A stretch of DNA of 64,000 nucleotides. Source: Aromatoleum bremense (GTDB lineage: Bacteria > Pseudomonadota > Gammaproteobacteria > Burkholderiales > Rhodocyclaceae). The notes beneath the pieces are model-generated. The model made no database searches and had not been told where the DNA came from. It worked only from the letters and a program-made list of their open reading frames with translations. The DNA lies in assembly GCF_017894365.1 (NCBI RefSeq), contig NZ_CP059467.1, forward strand, positions 3,472,001 through 3,536,000. The letters are read 5' to 3'. Within the stretch, counting starts at the first letter, position 1. Each line of letters begins with the position of its first letter. Positions 63,706 through 64,000 of the stretch are shown here, piece after piece. A program made the translations under genes and the position numbers.

Positions 63706-64000
<295 letters not shown>

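Overview
The window is chromosomal DNA from a GC-rich betaproteobacterium. The PrsK/PrsR/PrsT (PEP-CTERM/exosortase) locus, a flocculation-type PEP-CTERM protein, the sigma factor-DUF3619-DUF3106-RDD gene row and the SHP/DHC cytochromes all point to Rhodocyclales, most likely the Azoarcus/Aromatoleum/Thauera/Zoogloea group. This placement rests on recognised protein families and synteny, not on a search. Genes are densely packed, many pairs overlap by ATGA, and the high GC content produces many long antisense reading frames that are not genes.

Layout. 1-6.4 kb: the end of an exopolysaccharide/PEP-CTERM locus (prsK, prsR, prsT, then a tviB-type UDP-sugar dehydrogenase). 6.5-8.3 kb: a lytic transglycosylase and an S1C serine protease, then tRNA-Arg(CCT). 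8.4-20.1 kb: a PF10136 membrane protein, the ABC-F ATPase Uup, an HDOD protein, a YhdH/AcuI reductase, a response regulator with a degenerate GGDEF domain, PrpE, and an overlapping ThiF-like/nitroreductase-like pair. 20.2-26.4 kb: an accessory surface region with two tandem paralogous PepA-type proteins (one with, one without the sorting signal), a sulfotransferase, a hexapeptide acyltransferase and a glycosyltransferase. 26.6-31.3 kb: ada-alkA, moaC, bepA-like, tusA. 31.4-36.7 kb: valS, a small unknown gene, holC and leucyl aminopeptidase. 36.8-39.0 kb: lptF-lptG. 39.1-41.2 kb: rpsP-rimM-trmD-rplS. 41.4-44.7 kb: an unknown protein, YihY, a wrbA remnant and DUF2069. 44.7-46.5 kb: leuA with a leucine-rich leader peptide. 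46.5-52.1 kb: a cytochrome cluster (SHP, DHC, PepSY, ferric-reductase-like protein) divergent from PepSY-response regulator-sensor kinase. 52.1-58.2 kb: a TerB/DUF697 protein and the ilvB-ilvH-ilvC-psd-pssA row. 58.2-64 kb: the sigma factor row, pepN, a CBS protein and the end of panC.

How parts work together. PrsK and PrsR form a kinase/sigma-54 activator pair. A good sigma-54 promoter (TGGCCC-N5-TTGC, minus strand, 22921-22935) lies just upstream of the PEP-CTERM gene, so the sensor pair at the left edge probably controls the PEP-CTERM protein 20 kb away. The cytochrome cluster and its two-component system share a conserved 39-bp element in two intergenic regions, a likely operator for the local response regulator. 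No CRISPR array, insertion sequence, prophage or rRNA operon was seen.
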